Below, piece after piece: positions 13,990-16,376 of a stretch of DNA of 16,376 bases. Source of the DNA: an uncultured Nitrospira sp. (GTDB taxonomy: Bacteria; Nitrospirota; Nitrospiria; Nitrospirales; UBA8639). The notes under the pieces were generated by a model, which saw only the letters and a list, made by a program, of their open reading frames with translations, was not told where the DNA came from and searched no databases. Where the stretch lies: contig CABVRQ010000082.1 of NCBI GenBank assembly GCA_902500695.1, positions 1 through 16,376 on the forward strand, given 5' to 3'. The position numbers and the translations under genes are program-made. Each line of letters opens with the position of its first letter. The first letter of the stretch is position 1.

Positions 13990-14316
13990 ATGAATCACCA
14001 GCGATTTGATTTTCGCGGAACAGGCGTCAGTTGTTTATGGTTATTTATCTGGACGTGGGTGTTGACCGTGATCACCTTTGGCTTATTTTTTCCATGGGCC
14101 TATTCTGCTCAACAGCGGTGGATATCGGAACACACCTTCATCGGTAATCGCCAGCTCGCCTTTCACGGCACAGGAATCGGATTTTTTGGGACCTGGCTCC
14201 TGATCATGGTGCTTACGATCATTACTTTTGGACTCTATATGCCTTGGGGCTTTTGCCGGTTGAAACGATGGCAGACCAATAACCTCGCCTTCGCAGATGA
14301 GGAATTCCAAGGGTAA
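13990..14316 (+). CDS. Small YjgN/DUF898-like membrane protein with internal duplication
   Basis: A 108-residue membrane protein built of two similar halves. Residues 6-50 (FDFRGTG, VLTVITFGLFFPWAY, QQRWI) and 57-101 (LAFHGTG, VLTIITFGLYMPWGF, LKRWQ) share the FxFxGTG...VLTxITFGLYxPW...RW pattern of the YjgN/DUF898 family. Each half has one or two membrane passes. The full-length family is several times longer, so this is a minimal version. ATG at 13990 has GAGGGAA just upstream; the in-frame ATG at 13978 lacks such a site. The glycosyltransferase gene starts 16 bp after its stop, so the two are likely cotranscribed. Function unknown; it may partner the glycosyltransferase at the membrane. 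Confidence 0.75.
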   Translation: MNHQRFDFRGTGVSCLWLFIWTWVLTVITFGLFFPWAYSAQQRWISEHTFIGNRQLAFHGTGIGFFGTWLLIMVLTIITFGLYMPWGFCRLKRWQTNNLAFADEEFQG

Positions 14317-14332
14317 CTCCGGGTAAGCATCA

Positions 14333-15586
14333 ATGACTATTCTTATTCTGGCGGTGGGGAGTTACGGGGATGTGCTGCCCTTAGTGGGTATGGCCAGACA
14401 GCTCCAGCAACGCGGGCATACCGTCACGGTCTTCACCAGCGCCCATTTCACAGAGCTTGTCCAAAAAACGGGAGTGGAGTTTGTGGCCATTGGAACGGCC
14501 GAGGATTATAACGCCATGGCCAATAACCCCGCGTTGTGGCATCCTCACAAAGGCTGGCGCCTCATCATGAAACGGGTGGTATCCGGCGCCCTGGAAGAAT
14601 CCTACAGCCTCCTCAAATCAAAGATCATCCAGGGAAACACCATTTTGGTGAGTTCCACCCTAGGATTTGCCGCTCGCCTCCTTCAGGAAACCCTCTACAT
14701 TCCCCATGCCACCGTCCATTTTTCGCCAGGCGTCTTCCACTCAGCCCACCAAGCACCAAAAATCCCCGGCCTGCCACTTCCGGATTGGTTGCCCGTCTCA
14801 TTCAAACACCACATGTGGAAATTCCTGGATCACACGATCATCGATCCTGTGGTGAAACCCCGACTGAATCGTTTTCGCCGTCAGCTCGGTTTACCGCCGG
14901 TTTCGCGGATCTTTCATGACTGGCTGCATTCACCCGATCTGGTCTTGGGGTTGTTCCCCGAGTGGTTTGCCACACCTCAGCCTGACTGGCCTCCAAACAC
15001 AAATCTCACCGGATTTCCCCTCTATGATGAAGCCCCGGACAGCGTTCTCCCTACGACCCTGAAGCGTTTCTTGGATGCACACCCCGAACCCTTGGTTTTT
15101 ACCCCAGGCTCAGCCAATAAACATGGACAATCTTTTTTCAAGGAGGCAGCCGAAACCAGCCAGGAACTAGGACGGGCGGCGATTTTTCTAACGCGGTACC
15201 CGGAACAACTACCCCCTTCCCTCCCGAAGGGAGTGACGCACTTTTCCTATGTGCCCCTCAGCCAGCTCCTCCCGCATGCGGCTGCCCTCATTCACCATGG
15301 AGGCATCGGCACCTGTTCCCAGGCCTTACGAGCAGGAACCCCGCAACTGATTCAACCCCTGGCGTTTGACCAATTTGATAATGCGGCTCGGATTGAAAAA
15401 TTAGGGGTGGGTAAGATGATTCGGAAACGAAACTTCAAAGCTTCCAACATCGTTCAGCATCTCCAGTCTCTGCTCTGCTCCTCGGATGTGAAAACTCAGT
15501 GCCAGAGCCGACAAAACAATTTTTTGAAAAATGATTATCTCAGGAAAAGTTGTCACCTGCTCGAAACAACATTCAGAATAGTGTGA
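14333..15586 (+). CDS. GT1/MGT-type glycosyltransferase
   Basis: A 417-residue GT-B fold glycosyltransferase of the UDP-glycosyl/sterol-glucosyl (GT1/GT28-like) group. The N-terminal acceptor domain opens with ILAVGSYGDVLPLVGMARQL (about 4-24), the glycine-rich loop typical of these enzymes. The C-terminal donor domain has VFTPGSANKHGQSF (255-268), THFSYVPLSQLLPHAAALI and the PSPG-like sugar-nucleotide motif HHGGIGTCSQALRAG (321-335) leading to PLAFDQFDNAARI. It probably transfers a sugar to a lipid or small hydrophobic acceptor; the substrate cannot be read from sequence. No signal peptide or membrane anchor is seen. ATG at 14333 has only a weak upstream GGGTAAG. It follows the YjgN-like gene by 16 bp. 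The last 45 residues are less conserved in appearance. Confidence 0.88.
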   Translation: MTILILAVGSYGDVLPLVGMARQLQQRGHTVTVFTSAHFTELVQKTGVEFVAIGTAEDYNAMANNPALWHPHKGWRLIMKRVVSGALEESYSLLKSKIIQGNTILVSSTLGFAARLLQETLYIPHATVHFSPGVFHSAHQAPKIPGLPLPDWLPVSFKHHMWKFLDHTIIDPVVKPRLNRFRRQLGLPPVSRIFHDWLHSPDLVLGLFPEWFATPQPDWPPNTNLTGFPLYDEAPDSVLPTTLKRFLDAHPEPLVFTPGSANKHGQSFFKEAAETSQELGRAAIFLTRYPEQLPPSLPKGVTHFSYVPLSQLLPHAAALIHHGGIGTCSQALRAGTPQLIQPLAFDQFDNAARIEKLGVGKMIRKRNFKASNIVQHLQSLLCSSDVKTQCQSRQNNFLKNDYLRKSCHLLETTFRIV

Positions 15587-15717
15587 CTTCTCGACAATAC
15601 TTTATGGATGGTCCATGGCCACTTCCTCTTGTCAACAGGGATATTTGTATTTCCTCTCCAATGAAATGTCCGTAAAGCTTGATGAACTTTGCAAACACTT
15701 GCTAGAGTGCCGAGGTT

Positions 15718-16251
15718 GTGACAACACCATCTCCCTTACAATTCCAAAAGAAAAATCCAAAAGCCATTATCTCCACAAAATTTGGAGATATTGAAATCCG
15801 TTTTTATATGGATGACGCGCCTCGACATGTGGAAAGCTTCCTCAATCTCGTCGGCCTGAAATTTTATGATGATACGACCTTTCACCGGGTCGTCCCGGAA
15901 TTTCTGATCCAGGGTGGCGACCCATTAAGCAAACATCCTGAGCGGGAACTCCATGGCACCGGGGGACCTGGATTTAGCCTCCCGCCCGAACCGAGTGATC
16001 GACCTCACCGTCGTGGGACAGTCGCCATGGCCAAAGTCCCGCGAAATCCAGAAGCCACCCGGGATATCTCCGATAGCGGATCGCAGTTCTATATCATCGT
16101 GGAGGACACCAGCAGTCTTGATCGGATGTATACGGTGTTTGGCAGAGTGGTGAAAGGTATGGAGGTGGTGGATCAAATTGCGGCATTGCCGTGCGATGAC
16201 CGGGACAATCCACTGGAATCCGTGCGGATGAAGGTCAGAGCAGAGGAATAG
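15718..16251 (+). CDS. Cyclophilin-type peptidyl-prolyl cis-trans isomerase
   Basis: A 177-residue cyclophilin, close to the family's usual length. Visible are KFGDIEIRFY (21-30), the active-site FHRVVPEFLIQGGDP (55-69, catalytic Arg57), GTVAMAK (100-106), GSQFYIIVED (121-130, normally GSQFFI) and DRMYTVFGRVVKGMEVVDQI (135-154). It speeds proline isomerisation in protein folding. No signal peptide is present, so it is expected in the cytoplasm, as for PpiB. The start is GTG at 15718: a stop (TAG) lies at 15703-15705 and no other start precedes the conserved region. The purine-rich GAGG upstream is unusually close (two bases). It is separated from the glycosyltransferase by 131 bp, in which I see nothing else. 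Confidence 0.92.
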   Translation: MTTPSPLQFQKKNPKAIISTKFGDIEIRFYMDDAPRHVESFLNLVGLKFYDDTTFHRVVPEFLIQGGDPLSKHPERELHGTGGPGFSLPPEPSDRPHRRGTVAMAKVPRNPEATRDISDSGSQFYIIVEDTSSLDRMYTVFGRVVKGMEVVDQIAALPCDDRDNPLESVRMKVRAEE

Positions 16252-16264
16252 CCCTTAAGCGGAG

Positions 16265-16376
16265 TGTTGAATAATACTGATCTCCGATGGCAAAACGTCG
16301 CACAGCCATACGGCCCCTTAGAAGATTCGGGTCGGTTCAAAAAAGCATGCCCTGAGTCTTCCCGAAGGGTCCGTCC
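16265..16376 (-). mobile_element. Palindromic MITE-like repeat, copy 3, cut by window end
   Basis: TGTTGAATAATA at 16265 equals the reverse complement of the right end of copy 2. At 16329-16345 the sequence GGGTCGGTTCAAAAAAG equals the reverse complement of the copy 2 core edge, and the spacing from the end (65 bp) matches copy 2 (67 bp). The next expected bases, GTCCGTCC, appear only at 16369-16376, after about 24 unrelated bases. This copy is therefore inverted relative to the other two and carries a small insertion or rearrangement. It follows the cyclophilin gene by about 13 bp. Confidence 0.6.

Noticed and set aside
13797..14009. A 70-codon open frame between elbB and the YjgN-like gene
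   Set aside because: No ribosome site, no family resemblance, and it overlaps the start of a better-supported gene.

Overview
The window looks like chromosomal DNA of a bacterium of the Nitrospira type (Nitrospirota), at about 50% GC by eye. Pointers to this are a NirK-like two-domain copper protein, CcdA/TlpA/DsrE redox genes, and a family of long palindromic intergenic repeats that I associate from memory with Nitrospira genomes. No rRNA or universal marker gene is present, so the taxonomy is moderate confidence. No phage, CRISPR, tRNA or intact transposase gene was seen.

Layout. (1) 1-3472, minus strand: a DUF1015 gene, an exported helical-repeat protein and a partial elaA acetyltransferase, closely spaced like an operon. 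(2) 3473-4066: a long gene-free stretch rich in nested inverted repeats. (3) 4067-5945, minus: signal-peptide DsrE-like protein, then membrane-anchored TlpA/ResA-like thioredoxin, then CcdA, a compact periplasmic thiol-redox operon. (4) 6113-6299: first copy of a 180-190 bp palindromic repeat with TGTTGAA/TTCAACA ends. (5) 6304-10362, minus: NarL-type response regulator and its membrane histidine kinase (overlapping genes), preceded by a PAS-PAS-AAA+-Fis sigma-54 activator. (6) 10363-10882: divergent control region with the second repeat copy, three palindromes of the same CARC-N8-GYTR design, an IHF-like site and a strong -24/-12 (sigma-54) promoter match. (7) 10883-11854, plus: the exported NirK-like copper protein. 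(8) 12098-16251: a small zinc-ribbon-like protein, a DUF454/YbaN membrane protein that overlaps elbB tail to tail, a small duplicated YjgN-like membrane protein, a GT1-type glycosyltransferase and a cyclophilin. (9) 16265-16376: a third, interrupted and inverted repeat copy running off the window.

How it fits together. The most coherent unit is the regulatory hub around the copper protein: the divergent sigma-54 activator, ordered enhancer-like palindromes, a putative IHF bend and a -24/-12 element lie in the textbook order upstream of the copper gene. A NarL-type two-component system follows the activator on the same strand. The copper protein keeps all type 1 and type 2 copper ligands but has Ile where classical nitrite reductases have the catalytic His, so its reaction is open. 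The DsrE-TlpA-CcdA operon is probably a dedicated electron or sulfur relay outside the cytoplasm. The rest is ordinary housekeeping or uncharacterised chromosomal content.
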